From positions 1 to 42,433 of the forward strand of contig CASDOO010000001.1 in assembly GCA_949282275.1 (NCBI GenBank): DNA of 42,433 nt, read 5' to 3'. The notes below the pieces were generated by a model, which saw nothing but the letters and a program-made list of their open reading frames with translations, did no database searches and was not told where the DNA came from. Origin of the DNA: an uncultured Bacillota bacterium. Lineage in GTDB: Bacteria > Bacillota_I > Bacilli_A > RFN20 > CAG-288. Made by a program: the position numbers and the translations under genes. Of this stretch, positions 8,558-16,528 are shown one piece after another (within the stretch, counting starts at the first letter, position 1; every line of letters starts with the position of its first letter).

Positions 8558-8577
8558 TGTCGAAAGCGCTTTTGACA
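8558..8577 (+). promoter_or_regulatory. Palindromic operator of LacI/CcpA type
   Basis: TGTCGAAAGCGCTTTTGACA is a 20-base near-perfect palindrome centred on the CG step (one mismatched pair). The core AAAGCGCTTT matches catabolite-responsive elements and sites of other LacI-family regulators. It lies just downstream of the predicted -10 of the GH3 operon, so binding should repress it. It also contains a TTGACA. Confidence 0.7.
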
Positions 8578-8626
8578 AAGTTTCCCTCTACTTGCAAGGG
8601 AGGGAAGAAAGGAACAAGGTTACCCT

Positions 8627-11600
8627 ATGCGGAAAGCCAAAAAGATTGCGATGGGTGCCCGTCTTCTTGTCGGTCTGGGACTGGTCGTGGCTTGCTCGAA
8701 CGTACTTCTTGAAGAATACGGAGACACATTGAGCAACTACCTCGGCGGATCCACACCGACGAATTCGGGTACAGGAGGTGACGGAGAAGGGACTTACAGT
8801 GTCGAGGAATGCCTTGCCGAGGGACGCGAAATTTCCCGCGAAGTCGAATCCGAAGGGGCCGTTCTTCTCAGGAACGAGAACAATGCCCTTCCCCTTGCCA
8901 AGGGACAGAAGGTCACGATTCTTGGTGCCCAGTCCTACAACTACATCAATGGCGGAACGGGATCGGCAGGCGGAAAGTACGATGAACACACCTATACGAT
9001 GAAGGAAGCCTTTGATGGTTCGAAGGTCGATGGCGACTCGGCCTCCAAGGAAAAGTACCTCGATGTCAACGAGAAAGCCTGGAATTGGCTGGAGACGGCA
9101 GTCGGCGGCGCCAGAAACGTCGATACGCAAGGCGAATACGTCGGCCATCTCGGCGATGGCACGGAAGCCACCTTCAAAGGATCGGAATATCTCACCAACA
9201 AGGACAACTATGGCCGCGGCGATTGGGGCGGATACCAAAGAGTCTGCGAATTCTCGAGAAAGGTCTATGACAATCACTTCAGCTCCGATATCGCAAGCGA
9301 AGGCTACAACGATGTTGTCATTGTCACCTTTGCCCGTTCCGGTGCCGAAGGTGCCTCTCCCGTCATGGATTATGACAAGGACGGAAAGGCCTCCACGGGA
9401 ACGACCTATCTTCAGCTTTCCCAAGACGAGAAAGATCTTCTCAAGTTCTGCAACGAGCATTACAAGAAGACAATCCTTCTTATCAATTCCTCGGCTGCCG
9501 TGGAACTTGGCGAAATCGAGAAAGAGGAATACGGTGTCGATGCCTGCTTGTGGATCGGACACCCTGGCGAAGCCGGACTTGTCGGCGTTGCCCAGGTCCT
9601 GACTGGCGAGGTCGCCCCTTCCGGAAGGCTTGCCGATACCTATGCCTACGATCATTCGACGATGCCTTCCTTCTACAACAACGATGACAACAAGTATACC
9701 AACGTCGGAAACATTGTCTCTGGCTATGACAAATCCTCCAACTTTGGATACTATCAGTACGAGGAAGGAATCTATGTCGGCTACCGCTATTATGAGACGG
9801 CCGACAAGATGGGCTATTTCGATTCTCCCGACTTCACGAGCCATCAGTGGAAGAACGGCACGGCATCCGGATACGACGAAGTTGTCCAGTATCCCTTCGG
9901 ATATGGTCTAAGCTACACGACCTTCACACAGGAAGTCATCGATAGCAATACGCCCCTTACTGCCCATGGCGACAACTCCATCACCGTCCGTGTCACCAAT
10001 ACCGGAAACGTTCCTGCCAAGGAAGTTGTCCAGCTCTACATGGAAGCTCCCTACAATACCGATTCCAACTGCGGCATCAAGGGACGCGGACTGGAGAAAT
10101 CTTCGAAGGTCCTCATTGGCTTTGACAAGACACAGGTCCTCGATGCCGGCGAGAGTCAGGATATCACGATTGAATTCGACACCGACGACCTGGCTTCCTT
10201 CGACAACTATGGCATGGGCTGCTATGTCCTGGAACAGGGTGAGTATCAGTTCCATATCGGAAAGAACGCCCATGAGGACTACACTGATCCTGTCGTTTCG
10301 AATCTGGGAAGCTCCCTCTATTACAACGAGGATGGCGTCGGAGCCAGAGAGAATGACAAGGAAGTCGCCAAGGTTCGCATGAGCGATGCCGATGCCGGTG
10401 ATGGAAACATGCTCGATGGCTATCTCTCCAGGAGCAACTTCGCTTCCGGAATGAAGACCATCATGACCCATGAGTCCAACTGCAAGACCGAGGCCCTCAA
10501 GGAAGAGGCTGTCGAGGCCCTTGCCTGCCCGGCCTTGGAAAGCGTCGACTATACCTATGAAACCTATGAACACGGCGAGAAGGTGACGAAGACCGTCAAG
10601 AAGTACATTGGTGGTTCTTCCTATCAGGCCTATTCCGATGGCGAAAACTGGGAAGGCCTGACGCAGGATGACGACCGCTACTTCTTCGACGATGCCAACG
10701 AGGAACACGTCATTGACTATGGCGCCAAGTACTACCTTGAGGTCGATGGCAATGGCGATCCGCTCATCGATGAATACGGTCAATACGTCATCACGCAGGA
10801 AGAGACCGAAATGCCCCTCGACGTCAATTGCCCGGCCCTCAAGACGGCAAGCTACGATAACGAAATCTGGGCTTACCTTGTCGACCAGACGACCCTCGAG
10901 GAACAGATTGCCGTCCAGGGTGGCCTTGGCTGGCAGACGCCTGCCGTCGAAAGTGTCGGCAAGCAGCGCATGAGCGTCGTCGATGGACCTGGCGAAAGCG
11001 GAAATGGACAGAACTCCTATACCGCATCCACCTGGTTCACAAGCGCTGTCGTCAATGCCTCGACATGGAATCCTGTTCTCATGTACAAGATGGGGCAGGT
11101 CTACGCACATCAGTCCAAGAAGAATGGAATCGGTGGTGCCTATGCCCCGGCCATGAACACGCACAGGACGCCTTTCGGCGGACGTAACTTTGAATACTTC
11201 TCCGAAGATGGCTTCCTCGGTGGCATGATCGGTGCTGCGGAAGTTGCCGGTTTGCAGAGCGAAGGCATTATCGTCTTCATCAAGCACATGGCCTTCAACG
11301 ACAATGACACCAACCGTGACGGAAACATCACGTGGCTCTCCGAACAGGCGGCCAGGGAAATCTATCTGAAGGATTACGAAATCGCGACCCAGCATATCTT
11401 CGTCCCCAATGAAGACGGAAGCGATGGCACGTTCCACGATGGCGAAGGCGCTCTTGGTATCATGGGTGCCCTCAACCGTGTCGGTATCTCCTGGTCTCAC
11501 GAAGGCGTATATCAGGGAATCGTCCGTGGCGAGTGGGGCTTCAATGGTCTTCTCATCACCGACGGCGTCGGTCCTTATCCGTGGGTTCTGACTCCGGGTG

Positions 11601-11911
11601 CCGGACTCTTCGGCGGAACGGAAGGTCAGCTTGGTGGCTCTGCCGTCACGACCTACTTCGAGCAGGAAGGCGATGCGACCACGACCAACTACGGCCGCTA
11701 TCTGCTTCGCAACGTCATGAAGCATATGCTTTACCAGAACTGCCATGCCGCCCAGATTGCCTCCGTCCCCAGCAATACGTGGAGAGGCATCCAGATTGCC
11801 GTGAACGTCGTCCTCGGCGTTGGCATGGGCGCCATTGCCGTCTTCTTCATCGCCCTCCCCATTGTCCGCAAGGAAAAAGAGGCAACCCCTTTGAGAAAGG
11901 AGGAAGAGTAA
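8627..11911 (+). CDS. Domain-permuted GH3 glycosidase, membrane-anchored
   Basis: A 1094-residue glycoside hydrolase family 3 enzyme, probably a beta-glucosidase or beta-xylosidase. Domain order is reversed: the (alpha/beta)6 'C-terminal' GH3 domain comes first (EGAVLLRNENNALPL near residue 76 onward), then an Fn3-like domain (ending near residue 560), a linker, and last the TIM barrel (about 740-1030). The barrel has KHMAFND (K886-H887) and the nucleophile Asp979 in LLITDGVG. Reversed GH3 enzymes are known from gut anaerobes such as Ruminococcus albus. A hydrophobic segment at 12-30 and another at about 1052-1080, followed by a basic tail, suggest anchoring at both ends with the enzyme outside. 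VVAC in the first segment could also be a lipobox. It is the first gene of an operon with a permease one base downstream. Confidence 0.92.
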   Translation: MRKAKKIAMGARLLVGLGLVVACSNVLLEEYGDTLSNYLGGSTPTNSGTGGDGEGTYSVEECLAEGREISREVESEGAVLLRNENNALPLAKGQKVTILGAQSYNYINGGTGSAGGKYDEHTYTMKEAFDGSKVDGDSASKEKYLDVNEKAWNWLETAVGGARNVDTQGEYVGHLGDGTEATFKGSEYLTNKDNYGRGDWGGYQRVCEFSRKVYDNHFSSDIASEGYNDVVIVTFARSGAEGASPVMDYDKDGKASTGTTYLQLSQDEKDLLKFCNEHYKKTILLINSSAAVELGEIEKEEYGVDACLWIGHPGEAGLVGVAQVLTGEVAPSGRLADTYAYDHSTMPSFYNNDDNKYTNVGNIVSGYDKSSNFGYYQYEEGIYVGYRYYETADKMGYFDSPDFTSHQWKNGTASGYDEVVQYPFGYGLSYTTFTQEVIDSNTPLTAHGDNSITVRVTNTGNVPAKEVVQLYMEAPYNTDSNCGIKGRGLEKSSKVLIGFDKTQVLDAGESQDITIEFDTDDLASFDNYGMGCYVLEQGEYQFHIGKNAHEDYTDPVVSNLGSSLYYNEDGVGARENDKEVAKVRMSDADAGDGNMLDGYLSRSNFASGMKTIMTHESNCKTEALKEEAVEALACPALESVDYTYETYEHGEKVTKTVKKYIGGSSYQAYSDGENWEGLTQDDDRYFFDDANEEHVIDYGAKYYLEVDGNGDPLIDEYGQYVITQEETEMPLDVNCPALKTASYDNEIWAYLVDQTTLEEQIAVQGGLGWQTPAVESVGKQRMSVVDGPGESGNGQNSYTASTWFTSAVVNASTWNPVLMYKMGQVYAHQSKKNGIGGAYAPAMNTHRTPFGGRNFEYFSEDGFLGGMIGAAEVAGLQSEGIIVFIKHMAFNDNDTNRDGNITWLSEQAAREIYLKDYEIATQHIFVPNEDGSDGTFHDGEGALGIMGALNRVGISWSHEGVYQGIVRGEWGFNGLLITDGVGPYPWVLTPGAGLFGGTEGQLGGSAVTTYFEQEGDATTTNYGRYLLRNVMKHMLYQNCHAAQIASVPSNTWRGIQIAVNVVLGVGMGAIAVFFIALPIVRKEKEATPLRKEEE

Positions 11912-11912
11912 A

Positions 11913-13454
11913 ATGTCCACAGCCGAAAACGCCATTGTCGTAGAGACGCGGGAACCCAGCAAGGTTTCCAAGGCCATCGGTTCCTTCTTCCATATCTATG
12001 AGCGCGGTTCGACCATCCGCAGCGAAATCGGAGCCGGTATCGGCAGTTTCCTCATTGCCGTTGCCGCCTTCCTGATGAACACGCAGATCATTGGCGAAGT
12101 CTATGGAAGCTATGCCGGAAGCTATCTTGCCGTCTCGCTTGTCAGCTTCCTTGGCACCTTGCTTCTTGGCATTCTCTTCAATCGTCCCATCGTGCAGTGC
12201 TGCAATCTCTCTCTCTCCACGGCGCTGGTCTCGATGATCACCGCCAATGCCGGTCTGACCTATGCGAACATGATGGCAATCACCTTCTTCTCTGCCATCC
12301 TTGCCCTTGCTGTCGTCATCTCGCCTCTTGGAAAGAAGCTGACTGCCGTTCTTCCCCTTTCCGTCAGGAAGGCCCTTCCCATCGGCGTCTGCCTCTTCAC
12401 GATGATCCAGGCCCTTACGCAGGCCGGCTTCATCTCCGACAACGTCATCTCCTCCGTTGGCTCGATGGATCTCCAAGGTTTCTACTTCCTTCTCATGGTC
12501 ATCGCCGCCATTGCCTTCGTCTGCATGAAGATCTTCCATGTCCGCAAGGCGACCTTCCGTCTCTTCGGAACGCTTGTCGGCCTCATGTGGGCTGGTGGCA
12601 TCCTCTTCTACATGGCCAGCTTTATTGGCGGATCCACGGCGACCATTGTCGTCTATGAGCGTCTCAATCTCATCGTTGCTACCGATGGTGCCCTTCCTTA
12701 CAACATCTCGCTTGGCTTCTCCTCCGTTGACTGGGGCCTGTGCTTCACCAAGGGATTCGATTTCTCTGCCTTGATCGAAAATGGCGGAAATCCTGCCCTT
12801 GTCTTCATCCAAGGCGTCCTTGTCTTCCTTGTCCTCTCTCTCTACACCAACGTCAGCAATCTCAATGCCGTTGCCGAAGCCGGCGATTATCGTACCGACG
12901 AAATGCTTGTCGACAACGAGAGACGCGTCTTCCTCATCACCTCCGCCATCAACGTCGTCGCCCCGATCCTCGGTGCCCCGATCAGCACCGTCTCCGCTTC
13001 TTCTGCCGTCAGCAGCGACAACGAGGCCAAGACGGGACTGAGCTCCGTGATTGCCGCGATTGGCTTCTTCATCTGCCTCTTCACCTGGACGGTCTTCGCC
13101 GTGACTGCGACCCAGACGCACGGTGTCGGTATGTGGATTAGCGAAAGCGAGGTCAAGCTTCAGGCCTATGCCCAGGATGTCTTTGCCTTCGCCGATCTGA
13201 TGGTCGCCCTTGCTGCTTTGAACATGCTTCGTGGATTCCGCAAGGTCGATATCCACAACGTCGATGAGCTCATCCCGTTTGCCGCTACTCTTGTCGGCAT
13301 GGTTGTCCTTGGTGACTTTGCCCTTGGTATCGGCCTTGGCCTTATCTTCGATGCGGTCCTCCGCCTTGCCAGAAGGAATTGGAAGGGCTTCAACGCTACG
13401 ACCATCGCCGCACCTGCCGTCTCCGTTCTCTATCTTGTCCTGGCCGTCATCTGA
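11913..13454 (+). CDS. NCS2/AzgA-like permease
   Basis: A 513-residue membrane protein with about 12-14 helices. It resembles the AzgA branch of nucleobase/cation symporters: RSEIGAGIGSFLIAVAAFLMN near residue 30, RKALPIGVCLFTMIQALTQAGF in the middle, GAPISTVSASSAV where the substrate-binding loop is expected, and a C-terminal DLMVALAALNMLRGF / GIGLGLIFDAVLRL segment. The match is at the fold level; key residues of true purine transporters are not obvious, so a sugar-linked or other substrate is possible. AGGAGG precedes the ATG, and the gene starts one base after the GH3 stop, so the two are translated together. Pairing with a surface GH3 enzyme suggests it takes up a released product, but this is inference. 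Confidence 0.75.
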   Translation: MSTAENAIVVETREPSKVSKAIGSFFHIYERGSTIRSEIGAGIGSFLIAVAAFLMNTQIIGEVYGSYAGSYLAVSLVSFLGTLLLGILFNRPIVQCCNLSLSTALVSMITANAGLTYANMMAITFFSAILALAVVISPLGKKLTAVLPLSVRKALPIGVCLFTMIQALTQAGFISDNVISSVGSMDLQGFYFLLMVIAAIAFVCMKIFHVRKATFRLFGTLVGLMWAGGILFYMASFIGGSTATIVVYERLNLIVATDGALPYNISLGFSSVDWGLCFTKGFDFSALIENGGNPALVFIQGVLVFLVLSLYTNVSNLNAVAEAGDYRTDEMLVDNERRVFLITSAINVVAPILGAPISTVSASSAVSSDNEAKTGLSSVIAAIGFFICLFTWTVFAVTATQTHGVGMWISESEVKLQAYAQDVFAFADLMVALAALNMLRGFRKVDIHNVDELIPFAATLVGMVVLGDFALGIGLGLIFDAVLRLARRNWKGFNATTIAAPAVSVLYLVLAVI

Positions 13455-13473
13455 TTGAAGAAGGAGAAAAATC

Positions 13474-14277
13474 ATGAAGAAACGTATTCTTGCCTTGATT
13501 CTCCCCGTTCTCTTCTCCGGAATGCTCGTTTCGTGCAATGGCAACGAGACCCAGAAATCCAACCCGACGCTCGATGCTCCCACGAATCTCAAGTTCGACT
13601 TCAATACATCCACCTATTCCTTTACGGGAAGTCCCAATGCCACCTTCTATTCCCTGAAGGTCTACCAGTTCGTCGATGGCACGCTGGACTCCCATGCTGT
13701 CGCTTCCTCGGGCATGATCCGTGCCACGGAAGCCAACACCGACTACTCGGGAACGCTCGACTATGACTTCAATGCCGGCGACTATCGCGCCGTCGTCAAG
13801 GCCATCGCGCCTCGCTACAAGACCAACCAGACCCAGTTCGAGGGCAAGTCCACCATGCTTGGCGCACCGGAAGTCGAGGCCAAGTTCAACGATCCCAACA
13901 GCAGTGGCGGATGGCCCGGAGGACCTGGCGGTGGTCCTGGCCCGATGGGAGCAGCTGCCGACCCTGGCGCCGGTGAAGATGAGGAAAAGAAGGAAGTCAC
14001 CATCGATATCACCATCGAGGCGACCGACAAGCTCACGGTCGACTACACCCTCATCATGACCAACACGGCGACGAACACGACCGTCTATCAGAACGATCAT
14101 GTCACCGCCGGGGCGCTCAACCTTAAGGCCAGTGATCTAAAGGACGTCGCTACCATCACCACGGACGACAAGTACAGCGTCAGCGTCCAAGGAAATGCGG
14201 TCGAAGGCTATCTGCAAAGAGATGCCGTCGTCGTCGAAGTCGAGAAGAGCAGGGGTAGTCCTTTCCCACCATTCTAA
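13474..14277 (+). CDS. Secreted lipoprotein with Fn3-like domain
   Basis: A 267-residue protein with a lipoprotein signal (MKKRILALILPVLFSGMLVSC, lipid-modified Cys21). Residues about 33-120 look like a fibronectin-III-type sandwich (LDAPTNLKFDFNTSTYSF, and ADYR-like GDYRAVVKAIA). A Gly/Pro-rich, then acidic, linker near 143-170 leads to a second beta-rich part. AAGGAG lies 7 bases before the ATG and the gene is 19 bases after the permease, so it is the third gene of the GH3 operon. It probably sits on the outer face of the membrane and may help bind glycan, but no binding site is recognisable. Confidence 0.8.
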   Translation: MKKRILALILPVLFSGMLVSCNGNETQKSNPTLDAPTNLKFDFNTSTYSFTGSPNATFYSLKVYQFVDGTLDSHAVASSGMIRATEANTDYSGTLDYDFNAGDYRAVVKAIAPRYKTNQTQFEGKSTMLGAPEVEAKFNDPNSSGGWPGGPGGGPGPMGAAADPGAGEDEEKKEVTIDITIEATDKLTVDYTLIMTNTATNTTVYQNDHVTAGALNLKASDLKDVATITTDDKYSVSVQGNAVEGYLQRDAVVVEVEKSRGSPFPPF

Positions 14278-14291
14278 ATTCCGTTAAGCTT

Positions 14292-14318
14292 GGGATGCGG
14301 GAATCCGCATCCCTTTTT
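14292..14318 (+). terminator. Rho-independent terminator of the GH3 operon
   Basis: A perfect 9-bp stem GGGATGCGG / CCGCATCCC with a GAAT loop, followed by TTTTT. Confidence 0.92.
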
Positions 14319-14348
14319 ATGACAAGGACTGCCTCTTCCGGGAATAAT
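14319..14348 (+). promoter_or_regulatory. Possible promoter of the GH5 gene
   Basis: ATGACA (14319-14324), an 18-base spacer and AATAAT (14343-14348), directly after the upstream terminator. This gives a leader of about 25 bases holding the AAGAGG ribosome site. Confidence 0.35.
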
Positions 14349-14378
14349 CGGCTATTCTTATATAAGAGGTACATGCAA

Positions 14379-15545
14379 ATGAAACCAAAGGGCTATGTCC
14401 ATAGCATTGGCGAAACAATCTATGACGGCGAGGGCAAACCGCTTGTCCTGAAGGGAGTGAATTTCGGGAATTGGTTTGTCCAGGAATTCTGGATGGCCAC
14501 TTCCTGCCTACCTTCCTTTGAGACGGGACGATATACCCAAAGGCGGGGATTCGAGGCGATGCTCAAGAATCCAAACCTACGACCGGAGGATATTCGCGTT
14601 TTGGAGGCCGTCTATATCGACAACTTCATAAAGGAAGAGGATTTCAAGCGTATTTCGGGGCTTCATTTGAATGCTATCCGAATAAACTTTTCCGTTTACA
14701 ATCTTACGGATGATGGCGAGAATGTCCGCGAAGGTGGCTTTGACAAGCTCGACTGGGCTTTGGACATGGCGGAGAAGTATTCCCTCTATGTCATCCTGGA
14801 TCTTCATGGCGCCATCGGTTCCCAGAACATGGATCACCATTCTGGGGACGACAGCCAGTTCAACCTTTATGGCAACGCGGAAAACAGATGCAAAACAGTC
14901 CACCTATGGGAACAAATTGCCGAACACTTCAAGGATAGGACGATTGTGTGTGGCTATGACCTTCTCAACGAGCCACGGAGAAAGAAACATCGCTATGGCG
15001 GAAAGCGTTGCTTCGATTTCTATGACGAGCTCTACAAGGCCGTAAGGAAGATCGATCCCAATCACATGATCTTCGTCGAGTGTTTTTCTTTCCCGAACCA
15101 TGGCGCCGACTTCCAGGACTACGGCTGGAAGAACATCTGCTACGAATACCACATCTACAATCTGACGCCCATTTCCCAAATGGCATGCCTTCGCTTTTAC
15201 AAGGCGATGCATCGTTTGATGGGATACAAGGCACCGGTCTATGTCGGCGAGTGGAATGCCTGGGGGAAGGACAGGAACTGGGAGAAGACCTTTGCCTATT
15301 TCGATCGCCTTGGCTGGTCCTATACGTCCTGGACCTACAAGATCAACCGGTATCCCCAGGATCATGGCTGTCGTGCCGAAAGGGGACATTGGGGCATGCT
15401 CGAGATAGATGTCAAGCCGGTCGACCTTTCCACTGCCAGCTTCGAGGAAATCCGGGACACATATCGCAAGGTCGGAAGCGAGAATGCCAGGACGACCCAT
15501 GTCTATGAGGTCTATCGGAAGGCGTTCGATAAAGAAGCAAAATAG
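14379..15545 (+). CDS. GH5 family glycoside hydrolase, cytoplasmic
   Basis: A 388-residue TIM-barrel hydrolase of clan GH-A, family 5. Evidence: an N-terminal LVLKGVNFGNWF strand, NAIRINFS, VILDLHGAIGSQ, the acid/base Glu198 in DLLNEPR, His-Tyr in YEYHIY, and the nucleophile Glu291 in VYVGEWNAW. The N-terminal part resembles exo-beta-1,3-glucanase-like members, but the substrate is not certain. There is no signal peptide, so it should act on imported oligosaccharides or glycosides inside the cell. The ATG at 14379 is 9 bases after AAGAGG; an ATG at 14373 is also in frame but only 3 bases from it. It is transcribed alone between two operons. Confidence 0.9.
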   Translation: MKPKGYVHSIGETIYDGEGKPLVLKGVNFGNWFVQEFWMATSCLPSFETGRYTQRRGFEAMLKNPNLRPEDIRVLEAVYIDNFIKEEDFKRISGLHLNAIRINFSVYNLTDDGENVREGGFDKLDWALDMAEKYSLYVILDLHGAIGSQNMDHHSGDDSQFNLYGNAENRCKTVHLWEQIAEHFKDRTIVCGYDLLNEPRRKKHRYGGKRCFDFYDELYKAVRKIDPNHMIFVECFSFPNHGADFQDYGWKNICYEYHIYNLTPISQMACLRFYKAMHRLMGYKAPVYVGEWNAWGKDRNWEKTFAYFDRLGWSYTSWTYKINRYPQDHGCRAERGHWGMLEIDVKPVDLSTASFEEIRDTYRKVGSENARTTHVYEVYRKAFDKEAK

Positions 15546-15738
15546 GACCGGGCGAAGCCGCTGGAAGAAAACAGACGACCTTGCATGATGAAACCGGTGG
15601 ATGGAAATCGTTCCCAAGCGTGAAAGCAAAGACGGAAATGCCTCTTTCTGTGGCGTGGATTTCTTTGATGAAATTGCTCGTTTCTTTCGGGTTTGCTCAA
15701 TGTCATGATTGCGCGTGACGAGTGCCAGAACGGAAAAA

Positions 15739-15752
15739 TATAAGCGCTTTCA
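15739..15752 (-). promoter_or_regulatory. cre-like operator
   Basis: The minus strand reads TGAAAGCGCTTATA, one mismatch from the CcpA consensus TGWAANCGNTNWCA. It is the first of two such sites upstream of the DUF3899 gene. Confidence 0.5.
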
Positions 15753-15806
15753 CAAAAAATATTTCGACCACGTATTGCGTCTTTTCAAGAGAATGCACAA
15801 AAAAAT

Positions 15807-15820
15807 AGTAACCGCTTTCA
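15807..15820 (-). promoter_or_regulatory. cre-like operator
   Basis: The minus strand reads TGAAAGCGGTTACT, one mismatch (last base) from TGWAANCGNTNWCA. Its start is 68 bases from that of the previous site, in the same orientation. Confidence 0.45.
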
Positions 15821-16015
15821 AGCAAAATGGAAATCGTAGGCATGTTTTTTGAGAATTCCTTGACCGGATTCCTTCCTTTTTGTCTTGTGTTTTCCTAGGT
15901 GGACTATGGTAGAGTATGTTTCCCGAAAGAGTCCTTTCACTTGTTTTCCCGCCTGTTGGCAGTTAAATTCTTTTTGACGGAAGCTACCTTATTCTTGTTT
16001 CGGAGGACTTGCATC

Positions 16016-16417
16016 ATGAAAGCATTGTTTCAGTGGCTTAGAAAACCAATGAACGGTATTGTCGCCAGAAGCGTTTTTGCCCCAATTTTGGGCGTTTCTG
16101 TCTTTCTCGCCATTTATTTCACAAGGACGGAAGATCCGTTTCGGGCGGTCAATTCCTGCTTCATCCCGGGTGTCATCCTAATTGGCTTTTCCTTGTTTTC
16201 CCTTATCATCAAAACCGGTTTCTTCGACTTTGCTTCCTATGGCATCACTTCGGCCTTCTATGCCTTGCGGAAGGGAGAGGAAAAAGCCTACGAGGATCTC
16301 GTTGACTATAAGGAGAAAAAGAAGGTCATCCGCAAGGAAAACACCTATACATTCTTGCCGTATTTGCTGACGGGCATTGTTTTTTTGATGGTCAGCCTCA
16401 TCCTTTATTTTTGCTGA
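16016..16417 (+). CDS. DUF3899-family membrane protein
   Basis: A 133-residue protein with three hydrophobic helices (about residues 18-36, 50-65 and 113-132). The middle segment FIPGVILIGFSLFSLIIKTGFFDFASYG is typical of DUF3899 proteins (the 'GxxDxxxYG'-like FFDFASYG). A charged cytosolic stretch (about 78-105) precedes the last helix. CGGAGG lies 9 bases before the ATG; longer in-frame starts lack a ribosome site. It is separated from the peptide transporter operon by a promoter. Function unknown. Confidence 0.8.
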   Translation: MKALFQWLRKPMNGIVARSVFAPILGVSVFLAIYFTRTEDPFRAVNSCFIPGVILIGFSLFSLIIKTGFFDFASYGITSAFYALRKGEEKAYEDLVDYKEKKKVIRKENTYTFLPYLLTGIVFLMVSLILYFC

Positions 16418-16438
16418 TTTCCTTGACTTGTGTCCTTC

Positions 16439-16467
16439 TTGCAATCCTCGGGGGACATTTCTATAGT
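16439..16467 (+). promoter_or_regulatory. Promoter of the opp operon
   Basis: TTGCAA (16439-16444), a 17-base spacer and TATAGT (16462-16467), giving a leader of about 55 bases before oppA. Confidence 0.6.
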
Positions 16468-16468
16468 T

Positions 16469-16493
16469 AGGACACTCTCGGAGGGGGTGTCCT
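16469..16493 (+). promoter_or_regulatory. Hairpin at the 5' end of the opp leader RNA
   Basis: AGGACAC (16469-16475) pairs perfectly with GTGTCCT (16487-16493). There is no T-run after it, so it is not a terminator. Being at the start of the transcript, it may protect the RNA or bind a regulator. Confidence 0.45.
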
Positions 16494-16528
16494 CTCCGGG
16501 GCAAAGACAAACAAGGAGGATATTATTC

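Larger units (their letters stand above)
15546..16015. other. Intergenic region with two catabolite-type operators
   Basis: There is no gene here. The stretch is AT-richer than its surroundings and holds two cre-like sites (15739-15752 and 15807-15820). I see no convincing -35/-10 pair and no clear terminator for the GH5 gene. Confidence 0.5.

Noticed and set aside
8420..8626. Search for an AgrD-like signal peptide gene near the AgrC/AgrA-like pair
   Set aside because: No short open frame with a ribosome site and a peptide-like pattern was seen, and no AgrB-type protease is in the window.
9908..11977. Long open frame on the minus strand (689 codons) opposite the GH3 gene
   Set aside because: The plus strand encodes clear GH3 motifs here. 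The antisense frame is low-complexity (rich in Asp, Gly, Ile, Val), has no ribosome site, and is a by-product of strong bias toward C-ending codons.
11847..13613. Long minus-strand open frame opposite the permease
   Set aside because: The product is almost all charged residues (Asp, Glu, Arg, Gly), as expected from reading a hydrophobic membrane gene backward. No family motif.
16430..16528. N-terminal extension of the binding lipoprotein
   Set aside because: It covers the -35/-10 region and the leader hairpin and would bury the lipoprotein signal peptide; the ATG at 16529 has GGAGG upstream.
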